64,000 bases of DNA. Source: Tetragenococcus halophilus subsp. flandriensis (GTDB taxonomy: Bacteria > Bacillota > Bacilli > Lactobacillales > Enterococcaceae). Under the pieces are notes generated by a model. The model had not been told where the DNA came from. It saw only the letters and a list, made by a program, of their open reading frames with translations, and searched no databases. A program made the position numbers and the translations under genes. The stretch is taken from assembly GCF_030161475.1 (NCBI RefSeq), contig NZ_BSUG01000005.1, forward strand, positions 36,256 to 100,255, read 5' to 3'. Positions within the stretch are counted from its first letter, which is position 1; each line of letters opens with the position of its first letter. Positions 18,172 through 27,050 of the stretch are shown piece by piece.

Positions 18172-20063
18172 ATGAATTCAGCTTTATATGACGCAACAGA
18201 ATTTACAAAAGTTAAGCAAAACGTTATTGATCGATGTATTAGTGATTATGCTAAAGAACGATTAGAAAACAAGCAACCTGCTATTAGTTATAATATGGTG
18301 CAAAAAAGGTTAACCGAGACGCAAGAAGCATTGGCAATCTTAAATTCGAATCAACATGTCCCATTTATGGGTTTGAGTCAAATTAAATATTTAACGAAGA
18401 AAATTGAAAATGGGGCTATCTTAGAAGCAAGTGAATTAACTGAATATAGCGATTTTTTACGTTCCTTTCATTTGATTGCTGCTTTCTTTGAAAAAAATCA
18501 ATATCAGACGCCGACTTTATTTCGTTATGCAAATGATCTAACAGAATTTAAAAAGATTATTACGACTATTCAAGAAAAGGTCGATGGAAACCGTGTAAAA
18601 GATGAGGCTTCGCGAGAGTTAAAGAAAATCCGCGGGAAAACAGCTGATATCCAGGCAACTATTGAAAAAAGTTGTGATAAGTTGTTGAAAAAAGCGACGG
18701 CAAATGGTTGGGTACAAGAGCGACTGTTCATAAAAAAAGAGGACCGTTATACTTTACCTATTCAATCAACTTTTCAATCAAAAATCGCAGGGACGATTAT
18801 TGAGCGATCCAATTGAGGAACTACCGTTTTTATTGAGCCCGAAAGTGTACGCAAGTTAAATGATCAATTAATTATTGCAAAAAGTGAAGAAACAGCAGCG
18901 GTTTATCAAATTTTAGCGACATTAACAGGAATAATCGCTGAACAAGCAACGGCGATTGGTTATTGTATAGATATTGTGGTGGAGTTGGATAGTATTTTTG
19001 CTCGGGGAAAATACAGTCAGAGCATCGATGGCAAAAAGATCGCGATAAATGATCAAGAAGAACTTATTTTCGACCAGGTAAAACATCCACTATTGCAAGA
19101 TGCTGTTCCACTAGATTTGACCCTAGGGGTAGATAATCGCGGGTTAATTATTACTGGACCGAATGCCGGCGGGAAAACAGTGGTATTAAAAACGATTGCC
19201 TTGGTTTGCTTAATGACAGGATTTGGGCTGTGTGTTAACCATGGTGGAAATTCCTCCATAGGAATTTTCAAGAAAATTTTTATCGATATTGGAGACCAGC
19301 AAAGCTTGGAAAATTCATTGAGTACTTTTTCTGCCCATATGCAAAATATCAGTTATATCTTGCACCAAACAACGGACAATACTCTTATTTTATTAGACGA
19401 ATTTGGTAGTGGCACAGAGCCTAATGAAGGGGCTGCTTTGGCGATTGCTACCATGGAATATATGTATAAAAAGAAAGCTATCATTATTGCTACCACGCAT
19501 TATGGTGAGATTAAAGATTTTGCTTTGCAGCATGAAGATTTTCAAACGGCAGCTATGGCCTTTGATTCAGCAACTTTAACGCCAAAATATCAACTTTTAC
19601 TCAATCAAGTAGGTCAAAGCAACGCTTTTTGGATTGCTCAAAAAATGGAAATTTATCCGGAAATTTTGCAGAATGCGCAACAGTATTTGGTAGATAAAAA
19701 TTATACGACGGCAAAAATTGAGCGGAAAAAACCACAACGCTCTTTAAAAGAATCTTCTGCTCAGCCAGTTTTTCAAAAAGGGGATCGCATTGGAGTCAGG
19801 AGTTAAAAGAGAGCGGCCTTTTCTATAGCTACCAAGATCATGATCATGCACAAATTTCTATAAACAAACAATTTTATACGGTGCTTTTGAAGCGTTTGAC
19901 ACTAGAAATATCTAGGGAACACTTATATCCGGAAAACTACGATTTAGAGCAACTCTTCATTGATTTTCATGAAAGAAAATTCAATAAAGATATTGACCGT
20001 GGCTCTAAAAAAGTACAAAAGCAACTACGCAAACAAGCCGAGGATAGGAACAAACATCGTTAA
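18172..20063 (+). pseudogene. MutS-family ATPase (MutS2-like, without Smr domain), disrupted
   Basis: The reading frame encodes a MutS-family protein of about 630 residues but is broken twice. An in-frame TGA at 18814-18816 comes after 214 codons. The same frame then continues with GTTVFIEPESVRKLND and the ATPase domain: Walker A ITGPNAGGKTVV near 19154 and Walker B ILLDEFGSGTEPNEG near 19393. Near 19790-19805 the frame shifts: it ends at TAA 19803-19805, while the missing C-terminus (ELKESGLFYSYQDHDHAQ to KQAEDRNKHR) continues in another frame to TAA 20061-20063. A single missing base near 19797 would explain this. The start ATG 18172 has an AAAGGAT site. It is distinct from the intact mutS at 58666. 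Sequencing error is a less likely alternative because there are two lesions. Confidence 0.85.
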
Positions 20064-20087
20064 TAGATTATACATTTCCTGAAAGAT

Positions 20088-20143
20088 AAAACCGGAAACA
20101 AAGAATCATAGTTATTCTATGGTTCTTTATTTCCGGTTTTTTT
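20088..20143 (+). terminator. Intrinsic terminator behind the MutS-family pseudogene
   Basis: AAAACCGGAAA (20088-20098) pairs with TTTCCGGTTTT (20130-20140). An inner stem (AAGAA..CATAG with CTATG..TTCTT) extends it, and three more T follow the arm. A clear Rho-independent terminator. Confidence 0.85.
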
Positions 20144-20178
20144 GTAAAAGGATAGCATAGGAATCGTAGCAACAAAAT

Positions 20179-20709
20179 TTAAACAAGTACAAGTCGAAGG
20201 ATGTTAAATACGGCAAACAATAGCAATGTACTTCCGGCTCCAATGCCTGTTATAGCGCTTGCTCTGTAGGAAATGTTTTTCATTCGTTGTATCGTAACAA
20301 TTGTCGTAGCGACAAATAAAAGAGCTAATAGATGCATCGTAGGTTCTTGGAAGATAAAAGCCAAAGGGGAGAAATGGATTCCTACAATAAGACAAATCCA
20401 TGGCGCAATGTAATTATCTGATTTCTTTTTATATAACAAATAAGCACCAATGCCTCCAACTAAAAATTCGATAATAACGATAATATAATACCATAAGGAT
20501 AGTCCATATTCTGTTAATACACTGGCTTCTTCTTGATAAGTAAAAATTAGATAAACGCCTAATACGCCGAGTAAGAAAGAAGTAGCGCAAGCAATAATTA
20601 AATACTTCTCCCAACTCTTTTTAGGACCTTCCAATGCCCACCCAAACCAAACAAATGCAAAAAAACCATAAATAACAACTGACGTGGCAATATCTCTAAG
20701 ATAATCCAT
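20179..20709 (-). CDS. Small integral membrane protein, function unknown
   Basis: The 176-residue product has about six hydrophobic segments (roughly residues 8-25, 36-56, 68-92, 98-110, 112-135 and 148-172) and few charged residues. I do not recognise the family. The start ATG 20709 has an ideal ribosome binding site (AAGGAGG on the minus strand), and a good promoter lies upstream, so it is very probably a real gene. No neighbour suggests a role. Confidence 0.75.
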   Translation of the reverse strand: MDYLRDIATSVVIYGFFAFVWFGWALEGPKKSWEKYLIIACATSFLLGVLGVYLIFTYQEEASVLTEYGLSLWYYIIVIIEFLVGGIGAYLLYKKKSDNYIAPWICLIVGIHFSPLAFIFQEPTMHLLALLFVATTIVTIQRMKNISYRASAITGIGAGSTLLLFAVFNILRLVLV

Positions 20710-20811
20710 TGGACATCCTCCTTAGGAAAAAGCTTGCTTAGATAAACTAGGTTTCTACATTTGATGGTGTTTTATAGCTTGCTAACATTTACAGTGTACT
20801 TATTTAACTTA

Positions 20812-20840
20812 AGTATAATTGACGCCTGCAAATAGTACAA
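20812..20840 (-). promoter_or_regulatory. Probable promoter of the 176-aa membrane protein gene
   Basis: On the minus strand TTGTAC (20840-20835), a 17-bp spacer and TATACT (20817-20812), about 100 bp upstream of the start codon at 20709. Confidence 0.5.
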
Positions 20841-20987
20841 GTTTTCTATGCCTATATTTGAAAGCCTTTTTATATGCGTTTGTTCATGGTAAACTATACA
20901 AAAGATGATCATTTCGAAAAATTAGACATTTTGTTTACTTAAGCCAATCGGTACGACTTCCAGTAGGTGGTACGAGGAGGTAAGAAT

Positions 20988-21425
20988 ATGAAAATCCAAC
21001 GTATTGATCATGTTGGTATTATTGTCGATGACCTTGCTGATGTTAAAACTTTTTTCATTGAATTTGGGCTTAAGGAGTTGGGGGAAACCGAAGTAAAAGG
21101 CGAGTGGGTAGAAAAAATCATAGGACTTAGTAATGTAAAAGAGACCGTGGCGATGTTAGCTACACCAGAAGGAGAAACGATGATAGAGTTGGTAAAGTTT
21201 CATTCGCCTGCTGACAAAAATGGAATTCAATACCCTGGATCAAATACTTTAGGAATTCGCCACATTGCATTTGCCGTCGAAGATATTGAAGCTATTGTTG
21301 CCGATGTAAAAAAGAAGGGCGCAGTGCTTATTGGTGAAATACAAAACTATAAAAATATGTATAAACTGTGTTACATACGCGGACCAGAAGGTATCATTTT
21401 AGAATTGGCGGAAAAGATTGGTTAA
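20988..21425 (+). CDS. VOC family (glyoxalase/epimerase-like) metalloprotein
   Basis: The 145-residue protein has two beta-alpha-beta-beta-beta repeats typical of the vicinal oxygen chelate fold. Candidate metal ligands are the His in RIDHVGIIVDD (residue 7), the His in RHIAFAVED and the Glu in GIILELAEKIG near the C-terminus. The pattern resembles methylmalonyl-CoA epimerase or lactoylglutathione lyase relatives; the substrate cannot be read from sequence. The start is ATG 20988 after CGAGGAGGTAAG; an upstream GTG at 20967 would include this ribosome site. Confidence 0.85.
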   Translation: MKIQRIDHVGIIVDDLADVKTFFIEFGLKELGETEVKGEWVEKIIGLSNVKETVAMLATPEGETMIELVKFHSPADKNGIQYPGSNTLGIRHIAFAVEDIEAIVADVKKKGAVLIGEIQNYKNMYKLCYIRGPEGIILELAEKIG

Positions 21426-21531
21426 CTTTTTGTTGTAGACATTTTACAATTTTTATTTTAATAATAAGAAGAGTTTAATCTATAATCATAGCTAAGAAAC
21501 TTTTCTGAATAGGTCAAAAGGAGGCTTTCTT

Positions 21532-21951
21532 ATGAATCAATCGACAAAAATTGAAAATGTGATTAACTATGTTAAAGCACATGATATAGATTTTACTCAT
21601 TCAAAATACGTTCTTTATGGAAGGACAGGTGCTACTAATGCTAGTCTATTTTTGTTTGGCGGGTTAGGTGCTCTGTCTATGAAACAATATATTATGGTTT
21701 TGGGTGAAAATTACCTAACGTTGATTTTGTTATCGATGAGTGGTGATTTTAAAGAAAGCTTCACAACTATTTCTTATGACGATATATTTGATATTTCTTT
21801 TAAAAAGGGCTTAATTACGAATTTATTTATTTTTCACACAGATAATGAAAAAATAAAAATCAGATGTAATAAAAAGATTATAGGAATGCATTGGCAAAGT
21901 ACAAATATGGATTCCTGTCTTAATCATCCTGCAATAGCTAAATATGTTTAA
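21532..21951 (+). CDS. Conserved-looking 139-aa protein, PH-like fold possible
   Basis: I do not recognise this 139-residue protein. It has alternating beta-strand-like segments (KQYIMVLGENYLTLILLSM, SYDDIFDISFKKG, LFIFHTDNEKIKIR) that suggest a small bacterial PH-like or YokE-like domain, and it lacks a signal peptide. The start ATG 21532 follows AAAGGAGG, and a strong terminator follows the stop. Its role is unknown. Confidence 0.65.
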   Translation: MNQSTKIENVINYVKAHDIDFTHSKYVLYGRTGATNASLFLFGGLGALSMKQYIMVLGENYLTLILLSMSGDFKESFTTISYDDIFDISFKKGLITNLFIFHTDNEKIKIRCNKKIIGMHWQSTNMDSCLNHPAIAKYV

Positions 21952-21980
21952 TAAAAGCTTGATGTTTATAAGTTGGATAT

Positions 21981-22019
21981 AAAAAACACCCACTGCTATA
22001 GCAAAAGTGGGTGTTTTTT
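21981..22019. terminator. Bidirectional intrinsic terminator
   Basis: AAAAAACACCCACT (21981-21994) pairs perfectly with AGTGGGTGTTTTTT (22006-22019), with T-runs on either strand. It serves the 139-aa gene (plus) and the AbgT-type transporter gene (minus), which converge here. Confidence 0.9.
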
Positions 22020-22032
22020 GAACAATAACTTG

Positions 22033-23568
22033 TTATAAAGCTATACTTGCCCCAGGACCTATTGGCAATCCAAATAAGAACCAGATAACTAATAGAAGTG
22101 ACCAAGTAACTAGGAATGCCATAGAATAAGCTAACATGGTAGATACTAAAGTACCAATACCTGCTTTATTATCATAACGTTGAGCAAAAATCAAAATCAT
22201 CGGGAAATAATTCAACAATGGTGAAATAACATTAGTTGAAGAATCAGCGATCCGATAAGCGATCAATGTCATTTCAGGTGCAATGTCTAAATTGTAAAGC
22301 ATAGGTGCAAAGATAGGAGCTAAGATCGCCCACTTTGCGGATGCTGAACCAATAAATAGGTTGATAAAACCAGCCACGACAATAAATCCTAAAACTAGCG
22401 GTAAACCAGTTAAGTGAATAGATTCTAGTAAGTCAGCTCCCGATACTGCTAAAATCGTCCCCAAATTAGTAAATTCGAAATAGTCGATCAATTGTGCAGC
22501 AAAGAAAGCTAAAACGATATAATTTCCCATAGAACTCATAGCCTCTGTCATGCCTTTTACAAAATCAGAAGAATTTTTAATTTTACCCACTGTTAGCCCA
22601 TAAGCTAAACCAGGTAAAGCGAATAATAAGAAAATTGCCAAAAGCAGACCCGTAGATAAGAAATCGTTGATGGACTCTGCGCCAATTGCTTCGTCGAAAC
22701 TTCTAAATACTGCTCCTTGTGGGAACATCAAAAAGGCCATAATAACAACATAGATGATTAAAACGATTAAAGAATTACGCAGCCCTTTTCTTTCAATATC
22801 GGTCAATGATTCAAAATCTGGACGATAGTCTCCTTTGTATTCGCCTAATCGAGGTTCAACAAATTTATCAGTGATCAAAGCGCCTACGATTGTGAGTACA
22901 ACCGAAGAAACAATCATAAAGTACCAATTTGCTGTAATCGACATTTCATAATTAATACCTGCTGAATTAAGTGCTGCGTTTGTAATATCAACGAGTAAAG
23001 CATCAGTAGGACCAATCAGTAAGTTTGCAGAAAAACCACCAGATACCCCAGCAAAAGCAGCAGCAAGCCCTGCAAGTGGATGGCGTCCAGCACCAGCGAA
23101 GATAAGCGCGCCTAATGGAATAATAACAACATAACCTACATCAGAAGCGATGTTTGATATAATACCTGCAAATATAACAGCTGCTGAAAGTAAGAAAGCT
23201 GGAACATTTGATAATAAACGTTTTAACGTGGATACAATAAGTCCGGTCCATTCTGCGACGCCTACCCCTAACATAGCGACAAGTACAGTACCTAAAGGTG
23301 CGAAACCAGTAAAATTATCAACAGCTGAATTAAATATATGATTTAACCCTCCAGCTGAAAATAATGAAACTGCCTCTACTGTAAGGTTCTCTCCTTCTTC
23401 AGCGTCAAAGTATTCGACACTTAAGCCTGTTGCACCTGCGATGCCTGATATTACAATGACAATTGCAGCTAAAATAATGAATAACATAACAGGATCAGGC
23501 AATTTATTTCCGACCCTTTCTATCCAACCGAAAAAGCCTTTATTTTGCTGTTTTTCTATATCGTTCAC
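22033..23568 (-). CDS. AbgT family transporter
   Basis: The 511-residue protein has many membrane helices and the AbgT-type N-terminus GFFGWIERVGNKLPDPVMLF, with GFSANLLIGPTDALL near residue 180 and a C-terminal GSASAKWAILAPIFAPMLY. Family members import p-aminobenzoyl-glutamate or export sulfonamide-like antimetabolites using the proton gradient; which applies here is unknown. The start is set at GTG 23568, 9 bases after AAGGAGG (23584-23578). A longer frame to 23598 would include the ribosome site. It stands alone on the minus strand. Confidence 0.88.
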   Translation of the reverse strand: MNDIEKQQNKGFFGWIERVGNKLPDPVMLFIILAAIVIVISGIAGATGLSVEYFDAEEGENLTVEAVSLFSAGGLNHIFNSAVDNFTGFAPLGTVLVAMLGVGVAEWTGLIVSTLKRLLSNVPAFLLSAAVIFAGIISNIASDVGYVVIIPLGALIFAGAGRHPLAGLAAAFAGVSGGFSANLLIGPTDALLVDITNAALNSAGINYEMSITANWYFMIVSSVVLTIVGALITDKFVEPRLGEYKGDYRPDFESLTDIERKGLRNSLIVLIIYVVIMAFLMFPQGAVFRSFDEAIGAESINDFLSTGLLLAIFLLFALPGLAYGLTVGKIKNSSDFVKGMTEAMSSMGNYIVLAFFAAQLIDYFEFTNLGTILAVSGADLLESIHLTGLPLVLGFIVVAGFINLFIGSASAKWAILAPIFAPMLYNLDIAPEMTLIAYRIADSSTNVISPLLNYFPMILIFAQRYDNKAGIGTLVSTMLAYSMAFLVTWSLLLVIWFLFGLPIGPGASIAL

Positions 23569-23776
23569 GTGAACTCCCTCCTTGAAAAAAATACACAAAG
23601 ATTATAAAAACTTTGTGAGTTACCAATGAGTTTACTAGTTGTTCACTGAGAAGACAAACAATTTTTAAAGAAAATTTTGTTTTTCTAATAAAATTTTCAT
23701 CAAAAATTAAGTAAGAGAAGGTGTTTAAGAAAATCATTATTTATAAACTTATTTTTCTCAATAAATGTTGTAAATC

Positions 23777-23785
23777 TGTTATAAT
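23777..23785 (+). promoter_or_regulatory. Extended -10 promoter of the flavin-type oxidase gene
   Basis: TGTTATAAT (extended -10, TATAAT at 23780-23785) with no good -35 box, about 65 bp upstream of the ATG at 23852. Confidence 0.45.
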
Positions 23786-23851
23786 ATAATAAATATTGCG
23801 AAATATATCACAAATGTAGTTTTGCAAATAATAAAATAGAGGAGGAATAGT

Positions 23852-24280
23852 ATGGAAATACAAGATATCATGAAAATTTTAGAAAAAGATATGAAAGTGG
23901 CTGTAATTTCAACTGTGGATGAAAACAATCAACCTCATGCACGTCATATTAATATCGGTGTGGCCAATGAAGAAGGCGTCTTTTTTATGACCAGTCCTAA
24001 AACCAATTTTTATAAGCAATTACAAAGTAACCCTAAAATAGCTATTACTGGTTTTTTAGAAGAAGATTATTTGATACAAGTGATTCGAATCGAAGGAAAA
24101 GTCCGGAAATTGGGAAAAGATAAGTTGCAAGAGGTGTTAAGTGGAAATCCTTATATAGAACAGGTCTATCCCGATGAAGATGAGCGTCAAAATGTGCAAG
24201 TCTTCCAACTTTATGAAGGAGAAGGCTTTTATCATAGCTTAACGCAAGGGCACAAGTATACATTTGAAATACATGCTTAA
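23852..24280 (+). CDS. Pyridoxamine 5'-phosphate oxidase family (FMN-binding split barrel) protein
   Basis: The 142-residue product has the split-barrel flavin-binding pattern: KVAVISTVDENNQPHARHI near residue 15 and VFFMTSPKTNFYKQLQSNPKIAI near residue 42. It is short like the general stress protein 26 / heme- or F420-type relatives rather than true PdxH. It probably binds FMN or a related cofactor, but the substrate is not predictable. The start is ATG 23852 after AGAGGAGGAA. Confidence 0.85.
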   Translation: MEIQDIMKILEKDMKVAVISTVDENNQPHARHINIGVANEEGVFFMTSPKTNFYKQLQSNPKIAITGFLEEDYLIQVIRIEGKVRKLGKDKLQEVLSGNPYIEQVYPDEDERQNVQVFQLYEGEGFYHSLTQGHKYTFEIHA

Positions 24281-24306
24281 ACTTTTAAAAGCTACTAATT
24301 AAAAAA

Positions 24307-24540
24307 TAAAAGAGGCTGGGACAAAAGTCTCCTTAATAATAAAATATCCGAACTATAAGAGAGATCGTTTCTGCGGTTACTCGTCGCACGAATTGCGTTG
24401 CTCCTGCGATTACTCGTCGCACGAATTGCATTGCTCCTGCGGTCCAGCAGGTCCTCGTCGCAAATCCACGACAATTAGAAAATCTCATCAAATATAGTTC
24501 GGTTTTTTTCTTGTCTTTATTTATGTCCCAGCCTCTTTTA
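24307..24540. repeat. Intergenic inverted-repeat element (AGAGGCTGGGACA type)
   Basis: The ends TAAAAGAGGCTGGGACA (24307-24323) and TGTCCCAGCCTCTTTTA (24524-24540) are exact inverted repeats. Inside them CCGAACTATA (24348-24357) and TATAGTTCGG (24493-24502) form a second inverted pair. Elements with such ends are familiar from enterococci and relatives (general familiarity, not searched). A related copy lies at 31542-31699. It is non-coding. Read on the minus strand, it would have followed rpmB directly before the AbiE island arrived. Confidence 0.85.
24372..24437. repeat. 33-bp tandem duplication inside the inverted-repeat element
   Basis: Two adjacent copies (24372-24404 and 24405-24437) differ at two positions. 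Each holds TTACTCGTCGCACGAATTGC and ends TTGCTCC. A partial third unit (TGCGGTCC) follows. There is no spacer between copies. Confidence 0.85.
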
Positions 24541-24553
24541 GCATTTTTTAAAT

Positions 24554-24574
24554 AATTATACTCGCTCCACTTTT
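24554..24574. repeat. Left attachment-site-like repeat: copy of the rpmB 3' end
   Basis: A 21-bp sequence containing TTATACTCGCTCCACTTTT is identical to 27174-27194, where it forms the last codons and stop of rpmB. Here it sits alone without the gene, next to the inverted-repeat element. This is the pattern of an att site left by integration at a gene 3' end. Confidence 0.75.
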
Positions 24575-24863
24575 AGCTAAGGGAACTGATGAAGAAATCA
24601 TATATGAAATTGATGATATTAAAGTCTGTGGTGGATTTGTTGATGGTGACCGTGGTGTTGACCATAATGTTCTTATAAGCGAAGATGTGGACTGGGCAGA
24701 TATCATTGAGTGGAGAACGATTGTTGTTCCTGAAATGGAATCCTATATCAGTGACGAATCGATTGAGAAGTATGAGAGCTTGGGGTATGAGAATTTCCTA
24801 ACAGATAATAATCATATTATGGGCTTTAACGCATTTCAGTTAAGTGATGGTTTAGCATTCTAA
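24575..24863 (+). pseudogene. 5'-truncated gene fragment of the island, family not recognised
   Basis: An open frame without a start codon runs directly out of the left repeat to TAA 24861-24863. The roughly 95 residues are acidic and well ordered (YEIDDIKVCGGFVDGDRGVD, then WADIIEWRTIVVPEMESYIS and MGFNAFQLSDGLAF). The coding-like quality and the missing 5' end suggest that recombination at the repeat or a deletion removed the rest. I do not recognise the family. Confidence 0.6.
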
Positions 24864-24866
24864 CTA

Positions 24867-24894
24867 TTGTATGAAACGTGAATTATGTTATAAT
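24867..24894 (+). promoter_or_regulatory. Promoter of the abiE operon
   Basis: TTGTAT (24867-24872), a 16-bp spacer and TATAAT (24889-24894), with extended -10 TG at 24886-24887. It is 18 bp upstream of the AbiEi start codon. It rules out the longer reading frame that would start at 24871 inside the promoter. AbiEi antitoxins of this family can bind their own promoter. Confidence 0.75.
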
Positions 24895-24912
24895 AGTATT
24901 GAGGTGACTTGC

Positions 24913-25506
24913 ATGATTCAAGCTACATTACTTCAATTGTTTGAAGAACATAACGGCATTTTAACAACGGGGATGGCAAATGAATATGGTATCAATGATT
25001 CTACACTTAGGAAAGCTGTTGAACGAAACGATATTCAAAAGTATTGTCGAGGCGTTTATTTTTTAAATGACCTCTACTTTGATGATCTCTTTATGCTTCA
25101 ATTGAAATATTCAAAAGGTGTCTTTTCTCATGAAACAGCAGTTATGCTGCACTGGTTAAGTACCAATTATCCATTTGTCTATCATGTATCTTTCCCCAGA
25201 GGGTATCATTTAATCTCAGCTAAGGAACAAAACATCAAGCCTTATTATGTGTCAGCAAATGATTTGACTAGTGAATATGTTGATGTGGTGGACAGTTGGG
25301 ATTCCAATCCATTAAGAGTTACTAACTTGGAAAAAACAATCGTTGATATGTTGCGCCATGAAAAAGCAGCTCCTGGCATTATTGAGGAGATGTTAGATGA
25401 TTATCTGAATAGAGAAGATAAAGATATTAAACGGTTAAAAGATTATGGGGAACGATTCAATATAGAAGACTTAATTAACGAAAGGGTTTTGTCCGTTGTT
25501 AAGTAA
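24913..25506 (+). CDS. abiEi: AbiEi-type antitoxin (type IV toxin-antitoxin)
   Basis: The 197-residue product has an N-terminal winged helix-turn-helix-like region (HNGILTTGMANEYGINDSTLRKAVERNDIQKYCRGVYFL, residues 14-52; quoted in part) and the C-terminal antitoxin domain with KGVFSHETAVMLHW and TNLEKTIVDMLRH. The AbiE family protects against phage by abortive infection; AbiEi counteracts the nucleotidyltransferase AbiEii and represses the operon. The start ATG 24913 follows GAGGTGA. It overlaps the toxin gene by 11 bp. Motif wording here is limited to short stretches: ILTTGMANEYGINDSTLRKA shows the helix-turn-helix. Confidence 0.88.
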   Translation: MIQATLLQLFEEHNGILTTGMANEYGINDSTLRKAVERNDIQKYCRGVYFLNDLYFDDLFMLQLKYSKGVFSHETAVMLHWLSTNYPFVYHVSFPRGYHLISAKEQNIKPYYVSANDLTSEYVDVVDSWDSNPLRVTNLEKTIVDMLRHEKAAPGIIEEMLDDYLNREDKDIKRLKDYGERFNIEDLINERVLSVVK

Positions 25507-26383
25507 ACAGAAAATGAAGAATCTTATTCGACAAAAAGCAAAAGAAACGGGATTGCCATTTCAACAATTATATGGGCTGTATGCTATGGATCAATTTGTA
25601 GCTCAATTGAGTGAAACAGAGTATTCAAAACACTTGACTGTGAAAGGTGGCTTTCTTCTTACAACGTCATATGGTTTGGAGAATCGAGCAACTGGTGATT
25701 TAGATTTTACAGTTAAAGGGCTTGACTTAAATGAAGAGAACATAAAAGAAATGGTTAATTCTTTACAAACGCCCGACGGTGAATATAAATTTGATTTTAA
25801 AGGGTTGAGGGAAACCAGAGAAGCCTTTGACTACAATGGTTATGAATTAAAGTTAATGTTTAATAATGGTAATGTTAAAATTCCACTTAATGTTGATTTA
25901 ACTACTGGTGAGGACCTTATTGAAATGGATACCGATGAAAAAGTTCGTTCTGTTTTTACAGATGAAGAATATTCCATTACAGGCTATCCTGTTGAACAAA
26001 TACTGACAGATAAATTTTATACGTTAATGGCTTATGGTGAAATTGACGATAGTAATTCAAGGATGAAGGATTATTATGATTTATATTTGTTGACAAAAGC
26101 AAAACCTGATATTGATTTGGATAAGGTTAATGTTGGTTTGGATAAAACGATGAATCAAAGAGATAATGCTATCGAGGCTGAAGATTATGATAGGATTTTA
26201 GAATATTTAAAACAATCGAATAAGCAAAAAGAAATGTGGTCGAATTTTGAAGTAAGTAAACCATATGCTGAAGGGATTAGCTTTGATGAAGTTATGGATC
26301 AAATTCAAGAATTTTCAGATGACTTAGTTGAAGTACGTAAACAAAATTATATTGATATTGATTTTGAAATCGATGAGATTTAG
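25496..26383 (+). CDS. abiEii: AbiEii-type nucleotidyltransferase toxin
   Basis: The 295-residue product has the AbiEii/AbiGii-family nucleotidyltransferase motif KGGFLLTTSYGLENRATGDL near residue 49, followed by DF with the two catalytic-type aspartates. A later segment (DKFYTLMAYGEIDDSNSRMK near 178) runs on into DYYDLYLL. Family members transfer nucleotides to an RNA target (in related toxins, tRNA) and stop growth. Translation probably starts at TTG 25496 after GAAAGGG and inside the end of abiEi; ATG 25514 is the alternative. The weak start and overlap would keep toxin below antitoxin. Confidence 0.88.
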   Translation: MLSKQKMKNLIRQKAKETGLPFQQLYGLYAMDQFVAQLSETEYSKHLTVKGGFLLTTSYGLENRATGDLDFTVKGLDLNEENIKEMVNSLQTPDGEYKFDFKGLRETREAFDYNGYELKLMFNNGNVKIPLNVDLTTGEDLIEMDTDEKVRSVFTDEEYSITGYPVEQILTDKFYTLMAYGEIDDSNSRMKDYYDLYLLTKAKPDIDLDKVNVGLDKTMNQRDNAIEAEDYDRILEYLKQSNKQKEMWSNFEVSKPYAEGISFDEVMDQIQEFSDDLVEVRKQNYIDIDFEIDEI

Positions 26384-27050
26384 AACGGTAAAAAAGAAAG
26401 GCTGAGGGAGTCAAACGAGTGGAACCAGACAAAGAAGAAAAGTGGAGCAAATCTCTTGTCAGTAGAGGCTTTTTTATTGGATTTCTTGATAGAGAGAGCG
26501 TTGTAAGAACGAATTTGCTTTTTAAATCGTCCTCCCAACACTAGAATTGATGATAAACCAATAGATATGAGTGTATAGCGATAATAAAAGTTGGATACGA
26601 TGATTAAACTTGTTTCTATTTACAAGTAAGACGATTTTGAATTTCCCCCAAAATTATGCATGATCCAGTTACAAAATCACCAAACGTTGTGTTATGATGA
26701 AGTCGACAAAAACAAAACATAAATAACGAAAGACTGGCTGTTTTAGGTGGTCAGTATAATAAGACGAATCAGTTTATTGTGAAAAAATATTGTGTCATTG
26801 ACAAGCCTGTACTAGTTTAAAACTCATTAAAAAGCCCCAGAATTGAATAGTTCTGGGGCTTTCGTTCGTTCTGTCGGTTTATTTATACAACGTAACTACT
26901 AAAGAAATGATTGGATTAAACGAATGTCTTTATGACTTATACACTTCCAAAAACTGATAGTTCATATTTTACATTAAAAACGTATTATTATTTAATTTTT
27001 AATCAGAACGTTATGTAAAACACGTATATTTCAAAACAAGGTTATTTTTT
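26384..27050. other. Non-coding right part of the island
   Basis: No convincing gene is seen. On the minus strand about 79 codons are open (about 26387-26623) without ATG or ribosome site; the translation has a hydrophobic stretch followed by KKQIRSYNALSIKKSNKKAS, but it is not recognisable. A hairpin at 26831-26862 is listed separately. The region is AT-rich and could be the decayed remains of the element's integration module. Confidence 0.5.
26831..26862. terminator. Intrinsic terminator-like hairpin in the island
   Basis: AAAGCCCCAGAA (26831-26842) pairs exactly with TTCTGGGGCTTT (26851-26862). T-runs on both sides are short. It may end transcription of an ancestral gene. Confidence 0.6.

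Noticed and set aside
18814..18816. Selenocysteine at the in-frame TGA of the MutS-family gene
   Set aside because: No selenocysteine insertion hairpin context is evident and a second, frameshift lesion exists, so decay is the simpler reading.
24372..24437. CRISPR-like repeat
   Set aside because: There are only two 33-bp copies and they touch each other without spacers; no cas gene is nearby.
26387..26623. Possible 79-codon open frame on the minus strand in the island
   Set aside because: It lacks an ATG/GTG start with ribosome site and a recognisable sequence, so it is not listed as a gene.
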